Part shown: in pieces, positions 16,476 through 24,802 of the stretch | How the letters are laid out: every line of letters begins with the position of its first letter | Position numbering within the stretch: position 1 is the first letter of the stretch | Assembly (NCBI GenBank): GCA_934513205.1 | Contig: CAKSWU010000005.1 | Span: 1-64,000, forward strand | DNA from: an uncultured Faecalibacterium sp. | GTDB taxonomy: Bacteria; Bacillota; Clostridia; Oscillospirales; Ruminococcaceae | DNA length: 64,000 nucleotides | Reading direction: 5' to 3' | The notes under the pieces: generated by a model | Told to the model about the DNA's origin: nothing | What the model saw: the letters and a program-made list of their open reading frames with translations, nothing else | Database searches by the model: none | Translations under genes and position numbers: made by a program

Positions 16476-16525
16476 ACAGGCAGAAAACCGAAAAAATTTA
16501 TTTTTTCTTCGGTCTTCTGCCTGTT
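16476..16525 (-). terminator. Terminator of the small P-loop gene
   Basis: Long stem AACAGGCAGAA(A/G)ACCGAA pairing with the reverse arm across a T/A-rich loop, followed by TTTTGG on the minus strand. It separates the 16557 gene from the rpmF unit. Confidence 0.8.
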
Positions 16526-16556
16526 GCATAGAGTTCAGATTCCGAAAATCAGCAAA

Positions 16557-16961
16557 TCACTGGTATTTCTTCACGTTGTGGGGCAGAGCGGCCTCGTCTG
16601 CGCTGACCGTGACAGTAACCTTGACAGAGTCGCCGGCAATGGCAGCGATCTCGTCCAGCACCACGCCCAGACGGTTCAGATCGTGGTCCAGAACCTTCAG
16701 GATGCCGTCGATGTACAGATCGGTGATATCGTAGTTGCTTGCCATCAGGCCAGCGATGAAGCCGTACAGCATTTCGCCGCCGGAGATCTTGTACTCGTCC
16801 AGATCGATCAGGCGTGCAGAGGAAGAGATGTCGTAGGTAAGCTTCATGCCCTTCTCGACGACGACCACGTTGCCTTTGGAGGTCTTGACCGCGTCATTGA
16901 TCTGGTCGATCATCGCCTTGGTCTTGCCGGAGCCCTTGGTACCAACAATCAGTTTAATCAT
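16557..16961 (-). CDS. Small P-loop NTPase of unknown function
   Basis: 134 residues from the ATG at 16961 (GGAGGAC ribosome site). Residues 7-14 are GTKGSGKT, a complete Walker A motif; LYIDGIL (about 83-89) may be the Walker B strand. The chain is too short for a full ATPase motor and has no membrane segment. Annotations of similar clostridial proteins as PilT-like are not supported by any pilus motif here. It lies 62 bases after pgi and before a strong terminator, so it may share the pgi message. Confidence 0.78.
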   Translation of the reverse strand: MIKLIVGTKGSGKTKAMIDQINDAVKTSKGNVVVVEKGMKLTYDISSSARLIDLDEYKISGGEMLYGFIAGLMASNYDITDLYIDGILKVLDHDLNRLGVVLDEIAAIAGDSVKVTVTVSADEAALPHNVKKYQ

Positions 16962-17023
16962 AGTTCTGTCCTCCTGTATTTTCCACGCCTTGCGGCGGGA
17001 GATCATTTTTAACGTTCGGCAGC

Positions 17024-18355
17024 TTACTTCAGCTTTGCCTCCAGCTCTGCGGTCAGGCCCTCGTAGCCGGGCTTGCCCAGCAGGGCGAACATATTCTTCT
17101 TGTAGCTTTCCACGCCGGGCTGGTTGAAGGGGTTAACGCTGAGCAGGTAGCCGCTGCAGGCACATGCACGCCAGAAGAAGTAGATCAGATAGCCCACATT
17201 GTAGGCGGTCAGATCATCCACTTCGATCAGCACTTCGGGCACGCCGCCGTCGGTGTGTGCCAGAATGGTGCCTTCCATCGCCTTGCGGTTGACCACGCTC
17301 ATGTTCTGGTTTGCCAGGAAGTTCAGGCCGTCAAAGTTGCCCTCCAGCGGGTCAATGAACAGGTCCTGTGCGGGCTTCTTCACGTCCACGATGGTCTCGA
17401 ACATGATGCGGGCACCTTCCTGAATGAACTGACCCATGGAATGCAGGTCTGTGGAGAAGATGCAGCTTGCAGGGAACAGGCCCTTGTTGTCCTTGCCCTC
17501 GCTCTCGCCGAACAGCTGCTTGTACCACTCGTTCATCAGGGTGAAGTCCGGCTCGTAGCACTCCAGGATCTCCACAGCCTTGCCCTTGCGGTACAGGATG
17601 TTGCGGATAGCAGCGTACTTGTAAGCATCGTTGTCGGAGCTCAGCACCGAGAAGCGCTCCATCGCGTCGGCAGCGCCCTGCATCAGTGCGTCGATGTCGA
17701 TGCCCGCAGCAGCGATGGGCAGCAGGCCCACGGCGCTCAGCACGGAGTAGCGGCCGCCCACGTCATCCGGAACCACGAAGGTGGGCCAGCCCTGTGCGTC
17801 AGCCAGCTGCTTCAGGGTGCCCTTGGCACGGTCCGTGGTGGCGTAGATGCGCTTGTTGGCTTCTTCCACGCCCATCTCCTTCTCCAGCAGCTCACGCAGC
17901 ACGCGGAACGCCAGACTCGTCTCGGTGGTAGTGCCGGACTTGGAGATGACATTGATGGAGAAGCGCTTGCCCTTGCACAGGCTGATGATGTTGTTCAGGT
18001 AGGTGGGGCTGATGCTGTTGCCGCAGAAGTAGATCTTCAGGCCGTCCTCCAGCTCGTTGTGGTACATGCCCTTAACAGCCTCCACAACAGCGCGGGCACC
18101 CAGATAACTTCCGCCGATGCCTGCCACCACCAGCACGTCGGAATCCTCACGGATCTTAGCGGCGGCGGCCTTGATGCGGGCAAACTCTTCCTTATCATAG
18201 TCGCGGGGCAGCGTCATCCAACCCAGAAAATCATTGCCGGGGCCGGTCTTGGCTTCCAGCTGCTTGTGCGCAGCTTCCACCTGCGGATAGATGGCTGCAT
18301 ATTCCTCTTCGCTGATAAAGCTGGAGAGGTGTTTCGTGTTCAGTGAGACACTCAT
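17024..18355 (-). CDS. pgi: Glucose-6-phosphate isomerase
   Basis: 443 residues from the ATG at 18355 (GGAGG ribosome site; the longer frame runs over the promoter). It interconverts glucose-6-phosphate and fructose-6-phosphate. Family signatures: GIGGSYLGARA, the sugar-phosphate loop ISKSGTTTETSLAFRVLRELLE, DDVGGRYSVLSAVGLLPIAAAGID and the C-terminal NPFNQPGVESYKK block. The length is that of the bacterial/archaeal short form found in Bacillus and clostridia. Confidence 0.97.
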   Translation of the reverse strand: MSVSLNTKHLSSFISEEEYAAIYPQVEAAHKQLEAKTGPGNDFLGWMTLPRDYDKEEFARIKAAAAKIREDSDVLVVAGIGGSYLGARAVVEAVKGMYHNELEDGLKIYFCGNSISPTYLNNIISLCKGKRFSINVISKSGTTTETSLAFRVLRELLEKEMGVEEANKRIYATTDRAKGTLKQLADAQGWPTFVVPDDVGGRYSVLSAVGLLPIAAAGIDIDALMQGAADAMERFSVLSSDNDAYKYAAIRNILYRKGKAVEILECYEPDFTLMNEWYKQLFGESEGKDNKGLFPASCIFSTDLHSMGQFIQEGARIMFETIVDVKKPAQDLFIDPLEGNFDGLNFLANQNMSVVNRKAMEGTILAHTDGGVPEVLIEVDDLTAYNVGYLIYFFWRACACSGYLLSVNPFNQPGVESYKKNMFALLGKPGYEGLTAELEAKLK

Positions 18356-18418
18356 TTTTATTATAACCTCCAAACGATCTGCCGGGGCTTTTCCCCTGCG
18401 AGGAAATATCTTGGTATA

Positions 18419-18447
18419 AGTGTACCGTTCCCTCCGGGTAAAGTCAA
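18419..18447 (-). promoter_or_regulatory. Promoter of pgi
   Basis: Minus-strand TTGACT, 17-base spacer, TACACT, about 64 bases before the pgi ATG. Confidence 0.65.
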
Positions 18448-18571
18448 GGTCAAAATCCTTGGATTTCATACAATTTTAATAGTGTTTTTTTGTTTCTTCA
18501 TCCAGAATTGTTCATAGAGTCAGTTTCCCCGCAGGCCCGGTCTGTACGCTTTTGGACGCTGAAGCGCAATT

Positions 18572-19813
18572 TCACTCTGTCTCACCGGTCAAGGCGGTCC
18601 ACAACAGGCCCCACGCGGTGTCAAAATCCATCTCCGGCGCATCTGCCGCCGCGCAGATGTCATACTCGCCCAGAAGCTCCTCCCCCGCCGTGACGTGCAC
18701 CGTGCCAACGGTCTGCCCCTTGTGCACCGGAGCCTCCAGCTCCGGGGGCAGCTCCGGCTGCACTGTCAGCTCTGTCGGCGCGTCCCTGCGCAGCAGGATA
18801 TGCTCCGGCAGGGCAGAATAGTCCAGCGGAACGCTCTGTTCCGCACTGCCCTTTACCTTTATAAGCAGCGGGCGGTTTTCCACCGCAGGCAGCGGTGCGG
18901 CACGGTAGGCGCCAAAGCCGTAATCCAGCAAGGCCGTGGCAGCTTCGAACCGGTCCTTGCTGGAGGGTGCCCCCAGCACCACTGCAATCAGGTCCAGCCC
19001 GTCCCGGCTGGCGCTGGCGCTGATGCACACCCCGGCACCGCTGGTGGTGCCGGTCTTGAGCCCGGTGATGCCGTTATAGCGCCGCAGCAGCTTGTTGGTG
19101 TTCACCAGCTGGGTCTGCCCGCCGCGCAGAGCGTCCATCCAGATGCCCGTGTAGTGCAGCACCTCCGGGCAGGTGGTGAGGATGGTGCGGCTCATCACTG
19201 CCACGTCCCGGGCGGTGGAAAGATGCCCCTCAGTGTCCAGCCCGCAGGCATTGCAAAAAACCGTATGCTCCATGCCCAGCCGGGCGGCGCGGTCATTCAT
19301 CTTCTGGACAAAGCCCTGCTCGCTGCCGCCCAGGAGCTCTGCCACTGCCACGGCGGCATCGTTGGCAGAGGACACGCAGATGGCACGGATCATCTCATCC
19401 AGTGTAAACTGTTCCCCCGGCTCCAGCCAGATCTGGCTGCCGCCCATCCGGCTGGCATGTTCGCTGGCTGTCACCGGGGTATCCAGTGTCAGTCGTCCAT
19501 CGTGGACCGCCTCGAAGGTCAGCAGCAGGGTCATCACCTTGGTGATGGACGCAATGGGCATCTGCTGGTCGGCGTTTTTCTCGTACAGGATCGTCCCGCT
19601 GTCCTGATCCATCAGACAGGCCGCACGGCAGTTGAGGGACAGCTCCGGCTGTTCCGTTGCAGTCTGCTGCTCGGTCTGCACTGCCGCCGCCTGAGCGGTC
19701 GGCGGGACCGTGCCTTCCCGCAGCCCGCGTTCCTGTGCCGTGCCAAAGGCCAGCACAAACAGCCAGAAGCAGATCGTCCCCGCACACAAAAGTGCCAGAT
19801 CCTTCCGTTCCAT
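18572..19813 (-). CDS. D-alanyl-D-alanine carboxypeptidase (DacF-type low-mass PBP)
   Basis: 413 residues. Hydrophobic N-terminal signal (about residues 7-24), then a serine peptidase S11 domain with all three active-site motifs: SITK (ASITKVM), SAN (SSANDAAVAVAE) and KTG (KTGTTSGAG). A C-terminal beta domain follows. It trims the terminal D-Ala from peptidoglycan pentapeptides outside the membrane. A GGGAGGGAC ribosome site precedes the ATG. It is divergent from the small Tat-type lipoprotein gene, and no terminator was found after it. Confidence 0.95.
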   Translation of the reverse strand: MERKDLALLCAGTICFWLFVLAFGTAQERGLREGTVPPTAQAAAVQTEQQTATEQPELSLNCRAACLMDQDSGTILYEKNADQQMPIASITKVMTLLLTFEAVHDGRLTLDTPVTASEHASRMGGSQIWLEPGEQFTLDEMIRAICVSSANDAAVAVAELLGGSEQGFVQKMNDRAARLGMEHTVFCNACGLDTEGHLSTARDVAVMSRTILTTCPEVLHYTGIWMDALRGGQTQLVNTNKLLRRYNGITGLKTGTTSGAGVCISASASRDGLDLIAVVLGAPSSKDRFEAATALLDYGFGAYRAAPLPAVENRPLLIKVKGSAEQSVPLDYSALPEHILLRRDAPTELTVQPELPPELEAPVHKGQTVGTVHVTAGEELLGEYDICAAADAPEMDFDTAWGLLWTALTGETE

Positions 19814-19944
19814 TTCTGTCCCTCCCCGCGCGAAGTCTCTTGCTGCTACTGTATGCAGTGGACTCTTCAGGCATGACGCTCGTCAATTTTGCCGTACTAT
19901 TCTTCACATTATGTTTATTTTCTGTTAACTTTGGTACCCATTCC

Positions 19945-19973
19945 TTGACTTTGCACGGAAAAAGTTGTAAATT
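19945..19973 (+). promoter_or_regulatory. Promoter of the small Tat-type lipoprotein gene
   Basis: TTGACT, 17-base spacer, TAAATT, 67 bases before the ATG. Confidence 0.6.
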
Positions 19974-20040
19974 TGAACTGTTCCCAGAAGGGAGCAAACC
20001 CAGTTTCATACAATCATGCAATCACAAGGAGGGTCTCATT

Positions 20041-20376
20041 ATGAATCTTTCCCGCCGTAACTTTATGAAGATCGCCGGTCTGTCCGCTGCTGCTGTTGCA
20101 GGTGCCGCCCTGTTCACCGGCTGCTCCGGTCAGCTCATGCTGCCCGTCCAGTTCTCTGCTGACGGGATCGGTGAAGATATCAAGAAGGCTCTGGACACCA
20201 AGCAGTTCTTTGTCATGGCCGGTCTGAGCCAGGACGCCCAGAAGAACGCCATCAACGCTTATGTGAGATCTCAGCTTCCCCAGTCTATGTACGAGGTCGC
20301 ATCCATTGAGCGCAAGACCAGTATACTGGACGGCAAGGAGACCGATTATCTGTTCGTTACCCTGAAAAACAGCTAA
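20041..20376 (+). CDS. Small Tat-type lipoprotein, unknown function
   Basis: 111 residues. The start SRRNFMK (residues 4-10) is a close match to the twin-arginine export motif, and a lipobox LFTGC ends at Cys28. The mature part is about 84 residues, rich in charged and Gln residues, with no recognised motif. An AAGGAGG ribosome site, own promoter and terminator show it is a real monocistronic gene. A folded or cofactor-bearing exported protein would explain Tat routing, but that is inference. Confidence 0.8.
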   Translation: MNLSRRNFMKIAGLSAAAVAGAALFTGCSGQLMLPVQFSADGIGEDIKKALDTKQFFVMAGLSQDAQKNAINAYVRSQLPQSMYEVASIERKTSILDGKETDYLFVTLKNS

Positions 20377-20403
20377 CGGCTTGTCATTCCTTCATGCAGC
20401 TTT

Positions 20404-20434
20404 GGGACGCGGGATTTTTCCGCGTCCCTTTTTT
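20404..20434 (+). terminator. Terminator of the small lipoprotein gene
   Basis: 9-bp stem GGGACGCGG / CCGCGTCCC, 7-base loop, then TTTTTT. Confidence 0.9.
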
Positions 20435-20481
20435 GTTTTAATGCCGCTGCAAAAGACCGGCATCCCCGTGCAAAAACAGTC

Positions 20482-20511
20482 TTGCGCCACGGCGGGCTTC
20501 TGTTATATAAT
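20482..20511 (+). promoter_or_regulatory. Promoter of mtaB
   Basis: Weak TTGCGC, 18-base spacer and perfect TATAAT, 50 bases before the ATG at 20561. Confidence 0.55.
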
Positions 20512-20560
20512 AAGGAGAAATGCAAAACACCCCTCGTTTTTATCGAAAGGATCGTTCTCC

Positions 20561-21856
20561 ATGCGAGTTTGTTTTTATACCCTTGGCTGCAAGGTCAACC
20601 TGAACGAGACCGGCGCGCTGGAGCAGCTGTTCCGTGCCAATGGCTTTGCCGTGGCACAGGAAGGTGAACCTGCCGATGTGTTCATCGTGAACAGCTGCAC
20701 CGTTACCAACTTCGGTGACCAGAAAAGCCGCAAGTGGCTGCGCCGCAAAAAGCGTGAGAACCCCGGCGCTGTCACCGTGCTGACCGGCTGCTATCCGCAG
20801 GCTTTCCCGGAGGAAGCCGCACAGTTCATGGAGGCCGACCTTGTGTGCGGCAACGGCGACCGCAAGGCCATTCTGGACAATGTGCAAAAGCTGCTGGACG
20901 GTCACGAGCGCATCGTAGCCATCACCCCGCACAAGCGGGGTGAGCAGTTCGAGGAGCTTCCGGTGGAGCGGTTTGAGGCCCACACCCGTGCCTTCATCAA
21001 GGTGGAGGACGGCTGCAACCGGCAGTGCGCCTACTGCGTCATTCCCCGTGCGCGCGGGCCGGTGCGCAGCCGCGCCGAGGAAAGCATTCTGGCAGAGCTG
21101 CGCCAGCTGGCAGCTGCTGGCTACCGCGAGGTGGTGCTCAGCGCCATCTCCCTGCCCAGCTACGGTCTGGACACCGGCACAAACCTTGTGGAGCTGGTGG
21201 AAAAATGTGCGCAGGTGGAGGGCATCCAGCGCATCCGTCTGGGCAGTCTGGACCCGGACATGCTGACCCCGGAGTTCATCTCCCGGCTGGCCGCCGTGGA
21301 AAAGCTGTGTCCGCAGTTCCACCTGAGCCTGCAGAGCGGCTGCACCGCCACGCTGCGCCGGATGCGCCGGGTCTACACCGCCGAGCAGTATGCGCAGGTG
21401 GTGGATCAGATCCGTGCCGCCTACGGCAGCCGCCCGGTCAGCTTTACCACCGACTGCATCTGCGGGTTCCCCGGCGAGACGCAGTCCGATTTTGAGCAGA
21501 GCTGCGAGTTTTTGAAAAAGATCGGCTTCCTCAAGGTGCATGTGTTCCCCTACTCCCGCCGCAGCGGCACCCCGGCTTATGACTTCCCGGATCAGATCCA
21601 CGAACGGGAAAAACAGGAGCGCAGCCGTGTGATGAACGCTGCTGCCGAGCAGATCCGCCGGGACGTACTGGCTGCCCACGTGGGCACCGAGGACGATGTT
21701 CTGCTGGAGACCCCGCTTTCCGGCACCCTGTTCACCGGCTACACCCGGCTGTACATTCCGGTGGTGGTGTCTGCCCCGGGCTGCAAGAGTGGGCAGATCG
21801 TCCATGTACGTCTGGGTGAGTACGATGGCGAACGCGTCCGTGCAGCATTGTGCTGA
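20561..21856 (+). CDS. mtaB: tRNA (N6-threonylcarbamoyladenosine(37)-C2)-methylthiotransferase MtaB
   Basis: 431 residues from the ATG at 20561 (GAAAGGA site). The N-terminal UPF0004 domain starts FYTLGCKVNLNE and has the VNSCTVTNFGDQKSR block. The radical SAM cluster is CNRQCAYCVIP, and a C-terminal TRAM-like region follows. The NSCTVT signature and KxRKWLRRKKRENP separate MtaB from MiaB and RimO. It adds methylthio to t6A37 of ANN-decoding tRNAs. It is a single gene with its own promoter and terminator. Confidence 0.93.
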   Translation: MRVCFYTLGCKVNLNETGALEQLFRANGFAVAQEGEPADVFIVNSCTVTNFGDQKSRKWLRRKKRENPGAVTVLTGCYPQAFPEEAAQFMEADLVCGNGDRKAILDNVQKLLDGHERIVAITPHKRGEQFEELPVERFEAHTRAFIKVEDGCNRQCAYCVIPRARGPVRSRAEESILAELRQLAAAGYREVVLSAISLPSYGLDTGTNLVELVEKCAQVEGIQRIRLGSLDPDMLTPEFISRLAAVEKLCPQFHLSLQSGCTATLRRMRRVYTAEQYAQVVDQIRAAYGSRPVSFTTDCICGFPGETQSDFEQSCEFLKKIGFLKVHVFPYSRRSGTPAYDFPDQIHEREKQERSRVMNAAAEQIRRDVLAAHVGTEDDVLLETPLSGTLFTGYTRLYIPVVVSAPGCKSGQIVHVRLGEYDGERVRAALC

Positions 21857-21896
21857 AAAAGCAGGCAAATAATTGTAAATTCTGATAATTGACACC

Positions 21897-21930
21897 AAAA
21901 GCGCAAATTTTTAACGAATTTTGCGCTTTT
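21897..21930 (+). terminator. Terminator of mtaB
   Basis: AAAAGCGCAAA pairs with TTTGCGCTTTT, followed by a pyrimidine tract. Confidence 0.8.
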
Positions 21931-22029
21931 CTCTTTTCATGCGTGCCGCTTTATGATAGAATGAACATGGAGTTTTCGGGCCGCAGCGCTGTTTGCAGCA
22001 GTGCATTGCCATGGGCCCGTGGAGCGTTC

Positions 22030-22055
22030 CCGGTTTCGGCAGCTGCCGGGACCGG
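22030..22055 (+). promoter_or_regulatory. Strong hairpin in the hydrogenase leader
   Basis: CCGGT...ACCGG encloses the palindrome CGGCAGCTGCCG in the leader between a TATGAT -10-like box (21952-21957) and the ATG at 22098. No T run follows directly, so a regulatory or stabilising leader structure is more likely than a terminator. Confidence 0.45.
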
Positions 22056-22097
22056 ACGCGGTCTATTTGTTTTTCAGTGATACAAGGAGAGATTGGA

Positions 22098-23651
22098 ATG
22101 AGTTTCAGAGGAATCAATACCACGGTCATCCAGATCCGCCGTCAGGTGTTCACCGAGGTCGCACGCATGGCTTACGCCAATGTCAAGGGCGAGCAGGCCA
22201 ACCACCTGATGCGCAAGATCCCCTACACCATCATCCCCGGCGAGGAAGGCAAGCTGCGCAAGGACATCTTTCTGGAGCGTGCCATCGTTGAGGAGCGCGT
22301 CCGTCTGGCTATGGGCCTGCCCACCCGCCGCATGGACGAGCACAACAGCGTGGTCTCCGGTCTGGAGGATGCCTCCATCGCCGATAAGTACTATGATCCC
22401 CCGCTGGTGAACGTCATCAAGTTTGCCTGCAATCGCTGCCCCGAAAAGCTGGTCAAGGTCTCTGATCTGTGCCAGGGCTGCCTTGCCCACCCCTGTATGG
22501 AAGTGTGCCCCAAGAAGGCGATCACCTGGGAGAGCGGCCGTTCCACCATCGATCAGGACAAGTGCATCAAGTGCGGCCGCTGCGTCACCGTCTGCCCCTA
22601 CAACGCCATCATCAAAACCGAGCGTCCCTGCGCTGCGGCCTGCGGTATGGGTGCCATCCACTCTGACGAGCTGGGCCGTGCCGAGATTGATTACAGCAAG
22701 TGCGTTTCCTGCGGTCAGTGTCTGGTCAACTGCCCCTTTGGTGCCATTGCCGACAAGGGTCAGATCTATCAGCTGATCCAGGGCTTCAACCGCGGCGACC
22801 GCATCTACGCTCTGGTGGCCCCCGCCTTCATCAACCAGTTCCCGGGTCTGGCTTCCACCGGCAAGCTGAAGGCTGCCCTGAAGGCTGTCGGCTTCTGCGA
22901 TGTGGTGGAGGTCGCCATTGGTGCCGACCTGTGCACCGTGGACGAGGCACACGACTTTTTGGAGGAAGTGCCTGAAAAGCTGAACTTTATGGCGACCTCC
23001 TGCTGCCCGGCATGGAGCATGATGGCAAAGACCGCCTTCCCGGACCTTGCCAAGAACATTTCCATGACCATGACCCCCATGGTGTTCACTGCCCGCATGA
23101 TGAAGCAGGCCGACCCTGAAGCCCGCATGTGCTTCATCGGACCCTGCGCCGCCAAGAAGCTGGAGGCTTCCCGCCGCACCGTCCGCTCTGACGTGGACTT
23201 TGTGCTGACCTTTGAGGAGCTGGCCGGCATCATCGAGGCAAAGGATCTGGATCTGGAGAATCTGGAAGTGGATCCCGCCGAGATGGATCTGTGCTACGCT
23301 TCTGCTGCAGGCCGCGGCTTTGCCCAGTCCGGCGGCGTGGCAAAGGCCGTTGCCGACAAGATCAAGGAATGGCACCCTGAGATGGATGTGAAGATTGCAT
23401 CCGCACAGGGTCTGGCAGACTGCAAGAAGCTGCTGCTGATGGCAAAGGCCGGCAAGTACAATGGCTACCTGCTGGAGGGCATGGGCTGCCCCGGCGGCTG
23501 CATTGGCGGCGCAGGCACCATTGCCGACCCCGTGCGCACTGCTGCGGTGCTGAACAAGTACACGAAGGAAGCCCCCTTCACCGACCCTGAGCAGAGTGCC
23601 TTTATGACCAACATCCACATGCTGAAGGACGACCCCAACTTTGAAGTCTGA
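22098..23651 (+). CDS. Monomeric [FeFe] hydrogenase, group B type
   Basis: 517 residues. Cysteine motifs for Fe-S clusters lie at residues 111-137 (CNRC...CQGC...C...C), 156-166 (CIKCGRCVTVCP) and 202-212 (CVSCGQCLVNCP). The H-cluster domain follows: TSCCPAW at 300-306 (L1), GPCAAKK at 348-354 (L2) and EGMGCPGGCIGGAG at 460-473 (L3). The L1 and L2 forms differ from the prototype TSCSPGW and MPCxxKK and match the group B hydrogenases of anaerobic Firmicutes. It would exchange electrons, presumably from ferredoxin, with protons. No maturation genes (hydE, F, G) are nearby. Confidence 0.93.
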   Translation: MSFRGINTTVIQIRRQVFTEVARMAYANVKGEQANHLMRKIPYTIIPGEEGKLRKDIFLERAIVEERVRLAMGLPTRRMDEHNSVVSGLEDASIADKYYDPPLVNVIKFACNRCPEKLVKVSDLCQGCLAHPCMEVCPKKAITWESGRSTIDQDKCIKCGRCVTVCPYNAIIKTERPCAAACGMGAIHSDELGRAEIDYSKCVSCGQCLVNCPFGAIADKGQIYQLIQGFNRGDRIYALVAPAFINQFPGLASTGKLKAALKAVGFCDVVEVAIGADLCTVDEAHDFLEEVPEKLNFMATSCCPAWSMMAKTAFPDLAKNISMTMTPMVFTARMMKQADPEARMCFIGPCAAKKLEASRRTVRSDVDFVLTFEELAGIIEAKDLDLENLEVDPAEMDLCYASAAGRGFAQSGGVAKAVADKIKEWHPEMDVKIASAQGLADCKKLLLMAKAGKYNGYLLEGMGCPGGCIGGAGTIADPVRTAAVLNKYTKEAPFTDPEQSAFMTNIHMLKDDPNFEV

Positions 23652-23681
23652 TCCCTTTTTTCTGCGCGTATGACCTACAAG

Positions 23682-23715
23682 CGCCGTTTCTCCTGCCGGG
23701 AGGGACGGCGTTTTT
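23682..23715 (+). terminator. Terminator of the hydrogenase gene
   Basis: CGCCGTTTCTCC pairs with GGAGGGACGGCG (one or two mismatches), followed by TTTTT. Confidence 0.85.
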
Positions 23716-23778
23716 CGTCATGCCGCCCGCTCCTGTTCGTCAATGTGCAACATTTCTGTGAAAAAATCACGAAGTTGA

Positions 23779-23807
23779 TTGACATTTCTACCTAGGCATG
23801 CTATATT
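23779..23807 (+). promoter_or_regulatory. Promoter of the NEAT-like secreted protein gene
   Basis: Perfect TTGACA, 17-base spacer, TATATT, about 90 bases before the ATG. Confidence 0.75.
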
Positions 23808-23898
23808 ATCATCGGCAAACCGGTGTCTGCTGTCCGTTCCGGCAGCTCACAAAAGCCGGTCGCAAACCGCATTTCTGCGGCAGGAAAGGCTGATTTAT

Positions 23899-24372
23899 AT
23901 GACAAATCTCTATAAACGCACCGGCGCTGCACTGCTTTCGCTGTTGATGCTGTGCATGTTGGCTTTGGGAGCCAGCGCTGCAGCCAGTCACACCGTGAGC
24001 GTCAAGTTCTGGAAAGCCAAATCCGACAAGGAATCCATGGCAAACAGCGGCATCGACTCCGAACGGGAGGCTACGCTTACCCGTCAGACCAACGGCACTT
24101 ATACGCTGGAACTGCCCATTCTGCAGGTATCCAAGCTGAATGTCACCGGCTACCTGACCGGGCTGACCATTGGAGACGTGACCTATTCCGGCACAATCTC
24201 CGGTAATCTGGAAAAGAACACCGCTGTGCTGACCATCAAAAATCTGCCCGCATCGGTCCTCACCGGCAGCGACCTGAACAAGGCACTGACCGTCACCTGC
24301 AACATCCAGATGGACCTGAGCATTTTGGGCGAGATCAACACCACTGCACGGATGTGCATTTGGAACCAGTAA
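23899..24372 (+). CDS. Secreted protein with NEAT-like domain
   Basis: 157 residues from the ATG at 23899 (AGGAAAGG site). A signal peptide ends around ALGASAAA (about residue 30). The mature part is one compact beta domain starting HTVSVKFWKAKSDKESMA, followed by a NGTYTLELP strand. This resembles the start of NEAT domains, which in other Firmicutes bind haem. The typical second-half YxxxY haem ligand was not found, so haem binding is doubtful. No sortase motif or anchor is present. It has a strong promoter and terminator of its own. Confidence 0.6.
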   Translation: MTNLYKRTGAALLSLLMLCMLALGASAAASHTVSVKFWKAKSDKESMANSGIDSEREATLTRQTNGTYTLELPILQVSKLNVTGYLTGLTIGDVTYSGTISGNLEKNTAVLTIKNLPASVLTGSDLNKALTVTCNIQMDLSILGEINTTARMCIWNQ

Positions 24373-24381
24373 GTTTTTGCA

Positions 24382-24421
24382 AAACAGCGCCGCCTCCCTC
24401 GCGGGAGACGGCGCTGTTTTT
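24382..24421. terminator. Bidirectional terminator
   Basis: AAACAGCGCCG pairs with CGGCGCTGTTT, with an inner CTCCC/GGGAG stem and T/A runs on both sides, between convergent genes. Confidence 0.85.
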
Positions 24422-24435
24422 ATGGCAGGCTCTTT

Positions 24436-24642
24436 TCAGCCTTCCATGTGCTTTTCCACAAAATCGCCCACCATTTTGTCCAGCTGCAGCACGGCATCCT
24501 CCGCGCCCTTCATCACTTTGCGGGTGGTGCGCCGCAGCTGGCGCTGGTTCTGGGTGGCAGCCATGACCCCCACGGCTCCCAGTGCTGCACCGGCTGCCAT
24601 GCCCAGCAGCATCCCGGACGGCTCGTTCGTTTTGTGTTTCAT
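24436..24642 (-). CDS. Small YtxH-like protein
   Basis: 68 residues: a short charged start, one Gly/Ala-rich hydrophobic span (about 10-30, GMLLGMAAGAALGAVGVMAA), then a basic amphipathic helix (RRTTRKVMKGAEDAVLQLDKM). This is the layout of YtxH-type general-stress membrane proteins, but the match is by composition only. An AAAGGAG ribosome site precedes the ATG. Monocistronic. Confidence 0.6.
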   Translation of the reverse strand: MKHKTNEPSGMLLGMAAGAALGAVGVMAATQNQRQLRRTTRKVMKGAEDAVLQLDKMVGDFVEKHMEG

Positions 24643-24802
24643 CTCAGTGCTCCTTTCAGCGAAGTGTTCCGGACTCTGTCCACAGTATTTCCTGTAAACT
24701 ATTTGTTATCCGCTTTTTTTATGAAGATTTTTGTGGTATACTGTTCTATAATCTTCCGATGGGCAGTCTGCCCGTTTGCATATCACAAGGAGGTCTCCTT
24801 AT

